Shown: one piece after another, positions 16,001 to 23,207 of the stretch
Layout: each line of letters opens with the position of its first letter
Position numbering within the stretch: the stretch's first letter is position 1
Assembly: GCF_018499875.1 (NCBI RefSeq)
Contig: NZ_JAHBAY010000026.1
Coordinates: 1-47,519 of the forward strand
DNA length: 47,519 nt
Direction: 5' to 3'
Source of the DNA: Kineosporia corallincola
GTDB lineage: Bacteria > Actinomycetota > Actinomycetes > Actinomycetales > Kineosporiaceae
Translations under genes and position numbers: made by a program
Notes under the pieces: generated by a model
Told to the model about the DNA's origin: nothing
The model's input: the letters and a program-made list of their open reading frames with translations, nothing else
The model's database searches: none

Positions 16001-16843
16001 GGCGCCGCCCGGCGTCCCGGTCACGATGATCAGGGGCACCGCCTCGTCGACCGGGATGCTGTAGAGCAGATCGGCGGCCGCTCCGGGGAGCACGGACAGC
16101 TCGTGGGGCAGCAGGGCCAGTCCTGCCGGCACGGGCAGGGCCCGCAGACCGGGCTCGGCGTCCAGCGGTACCCGGGCGAGATCGGCGCGCCAGTGCGCAC
16201 CGAAGTGCCAGGGTCCCAGCGATTCCGGTCCCGGACCACCCGGAAGGTAGCGGTGCCAGGTACCGGCCTCGCTACCGGCCGGACCACCGGCCTGACCACC
16301 GGCGTGACCAGGGCCCCGGCCACGGGCGACCGGAAACAGGGTGCCGCCGGGGACCCGCAGAACCGTCCCGGAGGGCACCACGACCGGTGCGCCCAGCTGC
16401 GCCGCCAGCCCGGACAGCACCGGGTCGCGTGCCGCGTCCTGCTGCAGGGCGGTGGAGGGCTCGATCAGCCGGACCTCGTCGTAACGGTCACCACCGGGAC
16501 GGTTCACCGCCCCCTCCAGGCTCCAGACCAGCGTTCTGAGCATCTGCGGAGTGACGCCGGCGACGAGCACGGTGAGGGCACGGGGGTCCGGCGGCAGCGA
16601 TTGGGCCAGCTGCCGCAGCCCTTCCTCGCCGGGGGCACGGGTGAGCACCACCAGGCAGTCGCCGCAGCGCTCCACCACGATGCCGCCCGACAGCGTGACC
16701 CTGGTCCACACCCAGTCACCCGGGGCGTCCTCGTGGTGCGGTGGCGAATCGCCGGGAGCGGGCGGAGGGGCGAGGGCGTCGCCATCCTGGTTCCGGGCCG
16801 AGGCCGGGGCCCAGGACAGGCGGGGACGTCGGGGGGCACGCAT
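13046..16843 (-). CDS. T7SS-locus protein with C-terminal ADP-ribosyltransferase-like domain, 1265 aa
   Basis: No standard Ecc family is recognised. Residues about 45-480 form mixed alpha/beta sequence ('VTPQMLRTLVWSLEGAVNRP', 'GPVLVVGCPAENV') without TM segments. Residues 519-538 are a fourfold Ala-Gly-Gln-Asp-Tyr repeat, followed by Trp/Gln/Asp-rich and Ala/Arg/Glu-rich helical stretches, then a long Pro/Thr/Gly linker (about 640-1000). The last ~250 residues have the order of an ART fold: a helical lead-in with 'VNAALRGAG', Arg1115 ('MVRFAA'), 'YRPGARL', Ser1144-Ser1145, 'VEFVIWSSTGRRV' and 'SDEVLFLPGTSFVV' with Glu1176. The residue two before Glu1176 is Ser, not Glu/Gln, so transferase activity is doubtful. 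ATG 16843 lies one base after the mycosin stop; 31 further upstream codons are non-family-like. It may replace EccE or act as a scaffold or effector (inference). Confidence 0.85.
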   Translation of the reverse strand: MRAPRRPRLSWAPASARNQDGDALAPPPAPGDSPPHHEDAPGDWVWTRVTLSGGIVVERCGDCLVVLTRAPGEEGLRQLAQSLPPDPRALTVLVAGVTPQMLRTLVWSLEGAVNRPGGDRYDEVRLIEPSTALQQDAARDPVLSGLAAQLGAPVVVPSGTVLRVPGGTLFPVARGRGPGHAGGQAGGPAGSEAGTWHRYLPGGPGPESLGPWHFGAHWRADLARVPLDAEPGLRALPVPAGLALLPHELSVLPGAAADLLYSIPVDEAVPLIIVTGTPGGAVPVQRVAGFLGRLPDDLRGRVRLGPYGPGAGGAQVQHWAQAVADTLRAPVTSLTGTPLLIEDEIRVSVLREASPGAPGPVEVAWQPIATALTYRPRSDAEALPPVVAQWRPAVDDVAEISQRVYPLDDTWVVEVLACGLWLRRSDAADVPMIRHTPFDPVGGPVLVVGCPAENVPGEAWEHAGLLLERIAALSGVRALVRVLATSTTLMPSPVMKEIPDEAWAYAQVDAADDAAADDAGQDYAGQDYAGQDYAGQDYAGQDDAWQNPLWQNDIWQDTVEVADTADATDVREATVEPEVMPEETGLAGRIEPGRVPVAGEANEAALGRQQAAASWLDIVEQAAKDAQRARDAERAGDARSSRDVWARPTPADAEEAREDTVWETAIRAEAIRAEAARREAARLKAAQETGQFASSGVQTPEEETAGEETPGVQEPAARSPWADFSWARPEDLSPSVPAASPEPIDAADVFGEPNIPEIPAGPMVPTTSAGSTTSRPLTPGRRLNTGKAGMPQETFSLGEAPRATPPVRAPEPATPRPAPARGSGSPTGVPRSPAVTPPDAVTGGSRTPGTRRPDPVTGVPRSPGAPEPGTATGAPRSPETVQPDAATDVPHSSKGSDSGQVRSARPAPGRPGPDAVTGIPGSPGATRPDPVAAVPDSPVAGSGPATPDPVPARPVAGTDNRRFPRPEPAPAPEPAHAPEPAPTPEPAPAPHTGTEQKQRLFLMPEPGQSVLGDVQGSTQEQRAAFKSAAGTWYSSHLAVVNALLAKVPSLRSADPEAAKTDLLAVRAYLSAGASPLDRVAVNAALRGAGEQPALQHAACLVSGLRRLPRHLGMVRFAADVPEEAVEAYRPGARLSEPAIVEAVSSGRPLEGGVEFVIWSSTGRRVNDLADVLPSDEVLFLPGTSFVVLERRPGTPGTDGVTRILLRDAQDGARPGTDPQAAAAASAKRDDIAKDRLERALAQRLPAAPPSPQGERFRFPIGLRRM
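15227..15286 (-). repeat. Four perfect 15-bp tandem repeats
   Basis: The unit cgcgtagtcctgccc occurs four times without mismatch (15227-15241, 15242-15256, 15257-15271, 15272-15286), with degenerate neighbours on both sides. It is in frame and encodes a Gly-Gln-Asp-Tyr-Ala pentapeptide array in the 1265-aa protein. Slippage-prone, so copy number may vary between strains without a frameshift. Confidence 0.92.
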
Positions 16844-16844
16844 G

Positions 16845-18164
16845 TCAGGCCCTCCCGGTCGGCAGGACGGCGTCGCCGACGGATGCGGAAACCTCTGGGG
16901 TACCGATACTTCCGGCGTCCATCGCGGTCTGGTCACGGGCCTGGCGTTCCTGCGCCCGCCGGGCCCGTGTCTCCCGCCGTCTGGCCCGCAGAGCGCGGCC
17001 CACCACCACGGCGGCCAGGGCCAGGGCCAGCAGTGCCAGGCAGGTGAGGGCCTCGATCAGGGCGGTGCTCACGGCCGGGGCCGCCCCGCGCGGCGCCATC
17101 GGCGCCACCGTGGCGGGTGCCGCCACGACGACGGGGGCGGCGCCGATCTCGGCCGGGAGGACCGCCGAGACCGCGGCGAACGGGTCGATCACGCCGTAGG
17201 CGGCCTGCGTGGACTCGCCGGCCTCCACCGGGTAGGCGGTGCCGGTCAGCCGGGCCAGCCGCTGCTCCCGGCTGAGCCCGGGGTGGTAGGCGTCCATCAG
17301 CGCGGCTGTTCCCGCCACCAGGGCGGCGGCATAGGCAGCACCGGTGCCGACACAGACCCCACCCGGGCAGGTGCTGAGCACCGCCTGCCCGGGGGCGGTC
17401 AGGTCGGCCTTGACGGCGGAGGCCGTGCCGGTGCTGCCGGCCATCGAGTCGCCCACAGCGAGGACGTCGTCCAGGGCCGCCGGGTAGACCGGGTCCTGGA
17501 GGCTCTGGTCGTCCGCGGAGGCCGGGGCGATCACGATCGCGCCGGCCTCGACGGCCTCGGCCACGGCCTTCTTGAGCTTGGCACTGGACCTGGACGACAC
17601 CACCGACACGTCGATGATCCGCGCCCCCTTGCGCAGGGCGTCCCGGATGCCCCGGGCGATGACGTCGGGAGCGGTGGCGCCGACGTCGTCGGTCACCTTG
17701 ATGCCGTAGACCCTGGCCTGCGGGGCGATCCCGGCCACCGTGGTTCCGGTCCTGGCGGTGGCCGCGATCAGGCCGGCGACGAAGGTGCCGTGACCGACAC
17801 AGTCGGTGGAGGTGGGCCCCTGTCCCACCTCGTTGGGTCCGAGCACGAGGCGTTCCTTCAGCTGGGGAGAACTGCGGTCGAAACCGGTGTCCAGCACGGC
17901 CACCACGACCCCGGACCCACGGGTGAGGGCCCAGACCCGGCCCGGCTGCAGAACCTGGGCGGCGGCCGACGGGGTGCTCACCGTCGCGGCCGGGGAGCGC
18001 ACGCACTCCCCCTCGGTCTCCAGGACGGCGGTGACCCGGGAGGGGTCCCCCGGCGTCGTCCCGGAGGGGAGGGCCGACGCCGGGGGTGCACTGGTGACCA
18101 GGGCGGTCAGCACGGTGATCAGGACGAGGGTGAGCGGACGGATCCGCCGGGTGCCGGAGGTCAT
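16845..18164 (-). CDS. mycP: Mycosin-family subtilisin-like protein with degraded active site, 439 aa
   Basis: The layout is standard for MycP: signal peptide (1-32), subtilase domain (about 75-310), C-terminal TM helix (about 364-388) and a basic cytosolic tail. Asp92 ('VAVLDTGF') and His125 ('CVGHGTFVAG') of the triad are present. The nucleophile region reads 'GTGAAYAAALVAG': the residue before Tyr-Ala-Ala, normally Ser, is Ala277, and no Ser lies nearby. The oxyanion-hole segment 'GAIVIAPASADD' also lacks the usual Asn. This mycosin is therefore predicted to be proteolytically dead. Mycosins stabilise the ESX membrane complex independently of proteolysis in mycobacteria (established), which would explain retention. 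It sits 4 nt after the beta-helix/AAA+ gene and 1 nt before the 1265-aa gene, so the three are one operon. Confidence 0.93.
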   Translation of the reverse strand: MTSGTRRIRPLTLVLITVLTALVTSAPPASALPSGTTPGDPSRVTAVLETEGECVRSPAATVSTPSAAAQVLQPGRVWALTRGSGVVVAVLDTGFDRSSPQLKERLVLGPNEVGQGPTSTDCVGHGTFVAGLIAATARTGTTVAGIAPQARVYGIKVTDDVGATAPDVIARGIRDALRKGARIIDVSVVSSRSSAKLKKAVAEAVEAGAIVIAPASADDQSLQDPVYPAALDDVLAVGDSMAGSTGTASAVKADLTAPGQAVLSTCPGGVCVGTGAAYAAALVAGTAALMDAYHPGLSREQRLARLTGTAYPVEAGESTQAAYGVIDPFAAVSAVLPAEIGAAPVVVAAPATVAPMAPRGAAPAVSTALIEALTCLALLALALAAVVVGRALRARRRETRARRAQERQARDQTAMDAGSIGTPEVSASVGDAVLPTGRA

Positions 18165-18168
18165 GTGA

Positions 18169-21100
18169 TCACGTGACCTTGGCGGTGGCCAGATCGGCGG
18201 CCTCCAGGCTGCGCAGGTCGTTCATGCTCGGCGCGGAGATCCGGTTCAGCCGCGACGCCTGGCGGGTGATCATGTTCTCCAGCACCTGCCGGGCGTACCG
18301 GGCGTTGCCGAACGTGGCACCCCGGCTCATCGTGGCAAAGTGATCGGCCAGTTCGGTGCGGGCACCCGCGCTCAGCTCGTAACCGCTCATCGTGGCATGG
18401 CGCCCGACGATGCCGACCAGTTCCTCCGGGGTGTAGTTCTCGAACGTGACGTGACGCGAGAACCGTGACGCCAGGCCCGGGTTCGACTCCAGGAAGCCAC
18501 GCATCTGCTCGGAGTAGCCGGCCACGATGACCACGACCTCGTCGCGGTTGTCCTCCATCAGCTTGACCAGCTCGTCGACGGCCTCGCGGCCGAAGTCATT
18601 GGCGCGGCCGGTCTGGGTGAGTGTGTACGCCTCGTCGACGAACAGCACACCGCCGCGAGCCGACTCGAACGCGTTGCGGGTCAGCTGCGCAGTCTGGCCC
18701 ATGTAGCGGCCGACCAGGTCGCCCCGGCTGACCTCGACCAGCTGCCCGCGCGGCAGCACCCCCATCGCGGTGAGCAGCTCGCCGTAGAGCCGGGCGACCG
18801 TGGTCTTGCCGGTCCCGGGCGGCCCGGCGAACACCAGGTGGTGGTTGATCACCGGTGTGGGCAGGCCGGCCTGCTCCCGCCGGCGCATCGCCGACAGCAG
18901 CTCGACCAGGCTCCCGACCTCGGACTTCACCGTGGCCAGGCCGATCATCTCGTGCAGCTCGGCGAGCAGGGCCGGCAGCCGGTCGTCACCGGCGCCCACC
19001 GCGCCGCGCTGGGCCACCACACCGACGTCCTCGGGCAGCATCATCGGCAGGTCCTCGGAGCTCAGCTCGGGCATGTTCGCCAGCCGGGTGGCCTGCCGGT
19101 CGATCATCTCCTCGAAGACCTTGCGGGCCGCACGGCCGTTGCCGAAGGTCTCGTCCTTGACCACCCGGGAGAAGTGCAGGCGCAGCGCGTCCGCCACCCC
19201 GGGTGCCAGCTCGTAGTCGTGACTCACGCACATCGTCTCGACGATCGTCACCAGTTCGTCGTCCGAGTAGTTCTCGAACTCGATGGTGCGGCTGAACCGC
19301 GAGGCCAGACCGGCGTTGGACTGGAGGAACTGGCGCATCTCGGTGGAGTACCCGGCGGCGATCACCACGATGTCGTCGCGATGGTCCTCCATCAGCTTGA
19401 CCAGGGTGTCGATGGCCTCCCGGCCGAAGTCCGGGCCGCTGCCGCGGTCGTTGGGGCTCAGCGCGTACGCCTCGTCGACGAACAGCACACCGCCCAGGGC
19501 CCGGTTGAACACCTCGGTGGTCTTGATCGCCGTGCCACCCACGATCGAGGCGACCAGGTCGGCCCGGGCCACCTCGACCAGGTGGCCGCTGCGCAGCGCC
19601 CCCAACTCGGCCAGGACCGCACCGTACAGACGGGCCACCGTGGTCTTGCCGGTCCCGGGCGGGCCCGCGAAGATCAAGTGCCGGCTCATCGGCAGCGCGG
19701 CCATCCCGGCCTCGGCACGCCGCCGGGCCAGCACGTTCAGGTTGATCAGCGACGAGACCTGCTGCTTCACCCCGGCCAGGCCGACCAGCGCCTGCAACTG
19801 CGCCAGCGGTCCGGCCACGTCGCCGGCCAGCGACTCGGCCGCCGCCCCCTGAGAAACCGAGGACGCGTCGGCGGTGGCCGTACCGTAGGCGTCCGGGGCC
19901 CGGTTGTCCCGGCTCTCGAAATTCTCCACCGAGACCCGGTCACTGGGGATCAGCTGGCGCAGCCCGCTGCCCCGGTTGCCGGTGGCGGTGACGTTGAGAA
20001 CGGTGACGCTCTCGGAGGACTGCACCCGGGCACCGTCCCCGTGGCTGTCCACAAGTTCGCCGTCGTTCAGACTCAGCCGGCCGCCTTCGGCAACCATCAC
20101 GCCGTTCTTGCGGCTGCCGCGGACCCGGAACCGGCTGACCGACAGATCGCCACCGGTCCCGACCAGCAGACCGTCCTCACCGGCCGCGGTGATCTCGGCC
20201 TCCCGCAGGACCCCGACCCCCTTCTCCCCCACCACCACGCCCGGGCCGCCGCTGCTGCGGACCGTCAGGTTGCTCAGGTGCGGGCCGGCGCCGTCCTCGA
20301 TGCGGACCCCGGCCTTGCCGGCACCGTCGATCTCGAGGGCGGTCATCCGCCCCCGGCTGTTCTCGACCACGAGCACGCCGTCGCCCCCGGTGCCGGTGAT
20401 CTCGCTACGGCGCACCAGCGGGTTGGACGCGCCGCGGACCCGGATGCCGGCCCCGGCCACGTCACGGATCTGAAGACGGTCGAACTCCGCCACGCTCTCC
20501 TCGTCCAGCAGCACCCCGGAGTCGTGGCCGTCGCGCACGGTCATCCGGGTGAACGTCGGGCCGGACATCCCACCGACCCACACCCCGGCCAGCTTGGAGT
20601 CACTGACCTCGCACTCCTCGAAGACACCGCGGGACCTGGCGCTGATGTGCACGCCGTAACCGCCCGAGTGTTCCGAGCGGCAGCGGCGCAGCTGCGGGTC
20701 GGTGCCCGCGGCCAGGGCGATGCCGGTGCCACGGCTGCGGGAGACCACGCAGTCCTCCATCACGACCCGGGACTCGCTGCCCAGGTACACCCCGACCGAG
20801 GAGTCGCTGACCCGGGTCCGGGAGATCCGCGTGCTGGAGGATTCCTCCATCGCGATCCCGGGCTTGTCCGTGGAGGAGATCTCACAGTCCTCGATGGTTC
20901 CCCGGCCCTGTCCGTTGACGCAGACGCCGTTACCGCCGGCGTTGCGCATGATCACGGCCCGCACACGAGTGTTGGCCCGCTCGGCGATCACGATCGCCGA
21001 GGTGCTCAGGTGCTCGACCACGCAGTCCTCGATCACGCTGCCGGCGTCCGAGGAGTCGACGATCCCGGCACCGGCGCGGTTGGTCACCCGGCAGTCGCGC

Positions 21101-21474
21101 AACGCCATCGACCCCTGCGGGCGGGCGACGACCGCGGCCCAGGACGAGCCGATCACCTCGCAGTCGTCCATGGCCAGCTGACCGCGCAGGATCTCGACGG
21201 CGGCGATGTTCTCGTCCTGGCCGTGCAGGACCAGCCCGGTCAGCTTCACCGCCTCGGCGATCGCCTTGATCACCGGGCCCCGGCGCGGCGTGATCCGGAC
21301 AGTGCCGCTCTCCTCGGCCGCGATGGTCACGATCTTGGAGATGACGAGGTTCTCCTCGTACCGCCCGGCCTGGACCGTGATGATCGCCCCGGACCTCGCA
21401 CTGCTCAGGGCTTCGCTGATGGTGCGGAAACCGTTCTGCTGGTCGGGGGAGACCACGAGAACCTGAGTACTCAC
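18169..21474 (-). CDS. Beta-helix domain fused to two EccA/CbbX-type AAA+ ATPase domains, 1101 aa
   Basis: Residues 1 to about 510 are a right-handed parallel beta-helix: an N-terminal 'FRTISEALSSARSGAIITVQAGRY' cap of the pectin-lyase-like kind, then roughly twenty rungs of 22-24 aa such as 'VIEDCVVEHLSTSAIVIAE'. After a short linker, two AAA+ modules of the CbbX/EccA type follow, each with GPPGTGKTT (about 600-610 and 880-890), 'GGVLFVDEAY' Walker B and an 'LASRFSR' sensor/Arg-finger segment. EccA proteins are cytosolic ESX ATPases that act on secretion substrates; here the usual TPR N-domain is replaced by a beta-helix and the ATPase is doubled. No signal peptide is seen. The start is GTG 21474 with AAGGA upstream. 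The role as the EccA equivalent is inferred from context. Confidence 0.93.
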   Translation of the reverse strand: MSTQVLVVSPDQQNGFRTISEALSSARSGAIITVQAGRYEENLVISKIVTIAAEESGTVRITPRRGPVIKAIAEAVKLTGLVLHGQDENIAAVEILRGQLAMDDCEVIGSSWAAVVARPQGSMALRDCRVTNRAGAGIVDSSDAGSVIEDCVVEHLSTSAIVIAERANTRVRAVIMRNAGGNGVCVNGQGRGTIEDCEISSTDKPGIAMEESSSTRISRTRVSDSSVGVYLGSESRVVMEDCVVSRSRGTGIALAAGTDPQLRRCRSEHSGGYGVHISARSRGVFEECEVSDSKLAGVWVGGMSGPTFTRMTVRDGHDSGVLLDEESVAEFDRLQIRDVAGAGIRVRGASNPLVRRSEITGTGGDGVLVVENSRGRMTALEIDGAGKAGVRIEDGAGPHLSNLTVRSSGGPGVVVGEKGVGVLREAEITAAGEDGLLVGTGGDLSVSRFRVRGSRKNGVMVAEGGRLSLNDGELVDSHGDGARVQSSESVTVLNVTATGNRGSGLRQLIPSDRVSVENFESRDNRAPDAYGTATADASSVSQGAAAESLAGDVAGPLAQLQALVGLAGVKQQVSSLINLNVLARRRAEAGMAALPMSRHLIFAGPPGTGKTTVARLYGAVLAELGALRSGHLVEVARADLVASIVGGTAIKTTEVFNRALGGVLFVDEAYALSPNDRGSGPDFGREAIDTLVKLMEDHRDDIVVIAAGYSTEMRQFLQSNAGLASRFSRTIEFENYSDDELVTIVETMCVSHDYELAPGVADALRLHFSRVVKDETFGNGRAARKVFEEMIDRQATRLANMPELSSEDLPMMLPEDVGVVAQRGAVGAGDDRLPALLAELHEMIGLATVKSEVGSLVELLSAMRRREQAGLPTPVINHHLVFAGPPGTGKTTVARLYGELLTAMGVLPRGQLVEVSRGDLVGRYMGQTAQLTRNAFESARGGVLFVDEAYTLTQTGRANDFGREAVDELVKLMEDNRDEVVVIVAGYSEQMRGFLESNPGLASRFSRHVTFENYTPEELVGIVGRHATMSGYELSAGARTELADHFATMSRGATFGNARYARQVLENMITRQASRLNRISAPSMNDLRSLEAADLATAKVT

Positions 21475-21613
21475 ACCGCATCCTTCATTGCCGATCCAGG
21501 GGACACATCATCTCCGTGCCCCACCGGCACCTCCGGCCGCACCCGGCGGGTCTGCCCGCACGTACGCCGGTCTCCGCCTGCGGGGGCAGGCCGGGCCGTC
21601 GCCCCGGAACACC

Positions 21614-22297
21614 TCACAGCCATCCGGCCCGGATGGCGTACGCCACCGCCTGCACCCGGTTGCCCAACCCGCAACGCGTCGTCACCGAATGCAGGATGCT
21701 CTTCACCGTGCGCTCGGAATATCGCATCCTCTCGGCGATCTCGGCGGTGTCCATACCGTCGGCGATGCAGCGCAGCACCTCGATCTCCCGCTCGGAAGGC
21801 GCCTCCTCCCCCTCCCCCGGCGGGGAACCGAAGGCCTCGAACTGGGCCTGCACCCGCGCCCGGCGGGCCCGGAGCCCCCGGTCCACCGTCCTTCCGGACG
21901 GGACTGGTTGCAGGGAGAGGATTTCGGCGCGCAGACGATCGGGGGACACCTGGGCACGCCAGACACAGGTCTGTACACCGAGAGCGGCAAGGCTCGCCGG
22001 GTCGGCATGCCCGGGAGCGTCGAGCACGAGCACCACGGGCGTGTCACCGTCGGTCGCGGAAAGCAGCTCCTTCAGCCACATCTGGTCGCTCGCCCGGGCC
22101 ACCACGATCAGGACCTCGCACTCCTCCATCCGGGAGGGAGGCAGCAGGAGTACCTCCTGACGCAGGAGCATGCTGCTGACTCCCGCCCGGGTGGGCGGGT
22201 CCTGCGCCAGCACCGACACGAAGGTCCGGCCACGCCAGTGCGTCGCCGCGGCATGGGCATGTGGTCGCGGGATGGCGGTCTGCAGCGTGCGGCTCAT
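21614..22297 (-). CDS. LuxR/NarL-type transcriptional regulator with degenerate receiver, 227 aa
   Basis: The C-terminal HTH is clear: 'SEREIEVLRCIADGMDTAEIAERMRYSERTVKSIL' (about residues 168-205). The N-terminal part has receiver-like strand/helix spacing, but the acidic pocket is missing and the acceptor position ('CEVLIVVARASD') holds no Asp, so phosphorylation control is unlikely. Residues 120-165 form an Arg-rich linker with a Pro/Gly/Glu stretch. No sensor kinase gene is present in the window. It is a paralogue of the next regulator upstream, with an almost identical recognition helix ('YSERTVKSIL'), suggesting both bind the same sites. It lies between that gene and the beta-helix/AAA+ gene, in the same direction, so it probably controls the secretion genes (inference). 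The upstream Shine-Dalgarno is weak. Confidence 0.9.
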   Translation of the reverse strand: MSRTLQTAIPRPHAHAAATHWRGRTFVSVLAQDPPTRAGVSSMLLRQEVLLLPPSRMEECEVLIVVARASDQMWLKELLSATDGDTPVVLVLDAPGHADPASLAALGVQTCVWRAQVSPDRLRAEILSLQPVPSGRTVDRGLRARRARVQAQFEAFGSPPGEGEEAPSEREIEVLRCIADGMDTAEIAERMRYSERTVKSILHSVTTRCGLGNRVQAVAYAIRAGWL

Positions 22298-22391
22298 CGT
22301 GGCACCCGGCAGCGACGCCTTCTAGAATGATGTTCTTCTGATGGCCTGGGCAAGGCACCTCTCCCGGATCGGATCATGACGGTCGCGGGCC

Positions 22392-23030
22392 TCAGACGAC
22401 CCCGGCCCGCATCGCGTACGCCACCGCGTGGGCGCGATTTCGCAGATGCAGGCGCTCCATCAGGCTGTAGAGGATGCTCTTCACCGTGCGCTCGGAATAC
22501 TGCATGCGCTCGGCGATCTCGGTGAGCTCCAGTCCCTCGGCGATGTGCCGCAACACCGTCACCTCACGGGCCTCCAGACCCGAGGCGGTCAGCCCGCGCG
22601 GCGCCAGCACATCCCGCTGGAGCCGGACGAACTCGGCCACCAGCCGGTTCTGGATGTCCGGGGGCACGTGCGTCCCGCCCTGGTGGACGGTGGTCAGAAC
22701 CCGGCCCAGATGATCGGGGGTCGCCTGGGTGCGGTAGACGAACCCGGCCACCCCGAGCTCGAAAGCCGCTGCCAGATCCGGAGATCCGACGCGGTCCAGG
22801 ATGATCACGATCCGCGGCCGGTCCGGTTCGGGTTCTCCCCGCCGCTCCTGCGCGAGGCTCCGGAGTCGCTCCACCACCCCGGCGTTCATCTCGTCCGTGG
22901 AAATCAGCACCACGTCGGCCTCGGCCATCCGGTCGACCTCCTCGAACCCCAGCCGGTCCACGAGGAAGATCCGCAGGCCGGTCCGGCTCAGCGGATCCGG
23001 ATCGTCGATGACCACCCGGAGAGCGCTCAC
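22392..23030 (-). CDS. LuxR/NarL-type transcriptional regulator lacking the phospho-acceptor Asp, 212 aa
   Basis: Receiver-like N-domain (about 1-120) plus NarL-type HTH ('EVTVLRHIAEGLELTEIAERMQYSERTVKSIL', about 155-190). The first-strand acidic pair is kept ('VVIDDPDPLSRTGL', Asp9/Asp10), but the acceptor site reads 'ADVVLISTDEM', with Ser44 where Asp is expected and Arg in place of the conserved Lys ('VYRTQ'). It is therefore an atypical, probably phosphorylation-independent response regulator. GTG start at 23030 with GAAAGG about 8 nt upstream. A 12-bp triple direct repeat lies about 40-80 nt upstream and could be its own binding site. It is a tandem paralogue of the 227-aa regulator. Confidence 0.9.
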   Translation of the reverse strand: MSALRVVIDDPDPLSRTGLRIFLVDRLGFEEVDRMAEADVVLISTDEMNAGVVERLRSLAQERRGEPEPDRPRIVIILDRVGSPDLAAAFELGVAGFVYRTQATPDHLGRVLTTVHQGGTHVPPDIQNRLVAEFVRLQRDVLAPRGLTASGLEAREVTVLRHIAEGLELTEIAERMQYSERTVKSILYSLMERLHLRNRAHAVAYAMRAGVV

Positions 23031-23071
23031 CGGTCGGCCTTTCCGGCCGGGAAGGGTGCGCCCCCAGCCGC

Positions 23072-23107
23072 GCTCACGGTCGCGCTCACGGCTGCGCTCA
23101 CGGCTGC
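23072..23107. repeat. Three 12-bp direct repeats upstream of the luxR-type gene
   Basis: gctcacggtcgc, gctcacggctgc, gctcacggctgc in perfect head-to-tail register (one mismatch pair in the first unit). They lie in the 177-nt gap between the 212-aa regulator and the 153-aa gene. The helical-turn spacing (12 bp) is compatible with iterated regulator binding, but simple sequence expansion is the alternative. Confidence 0.7.
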
Positions 23108-23207
23108 GCGCCGGTCCTGCGCGATCGGGTGTTCATTCATGTCCTTCTCTACGACGGTGCGGCGGCTCTCGTTCACCTCGGCACCGGATTTCACGATCGT
23201 GATCGAA

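Noticed and set aside
17280-17400. Frameshift or pseudogene explanation for the missing mycosin Ser
   Set aside because: The frame is intact before and after, flanking residues (GT, YAA, VAG) align well, and the TM helix and tail follow. Two separate site changes (Ser and Asn) point to real degeneration, not an indel.
18838-22179. A 1113-codon plus-strand open frame antisense to the beta-helix/AAA+ and regulator genes
   Set aside because: Shadow of high-G+C coding on the other strand: His/Gly/Arg/Asp-rich translation without domains, crossing gene boundaries. The minus-strand genes have clear motifs.
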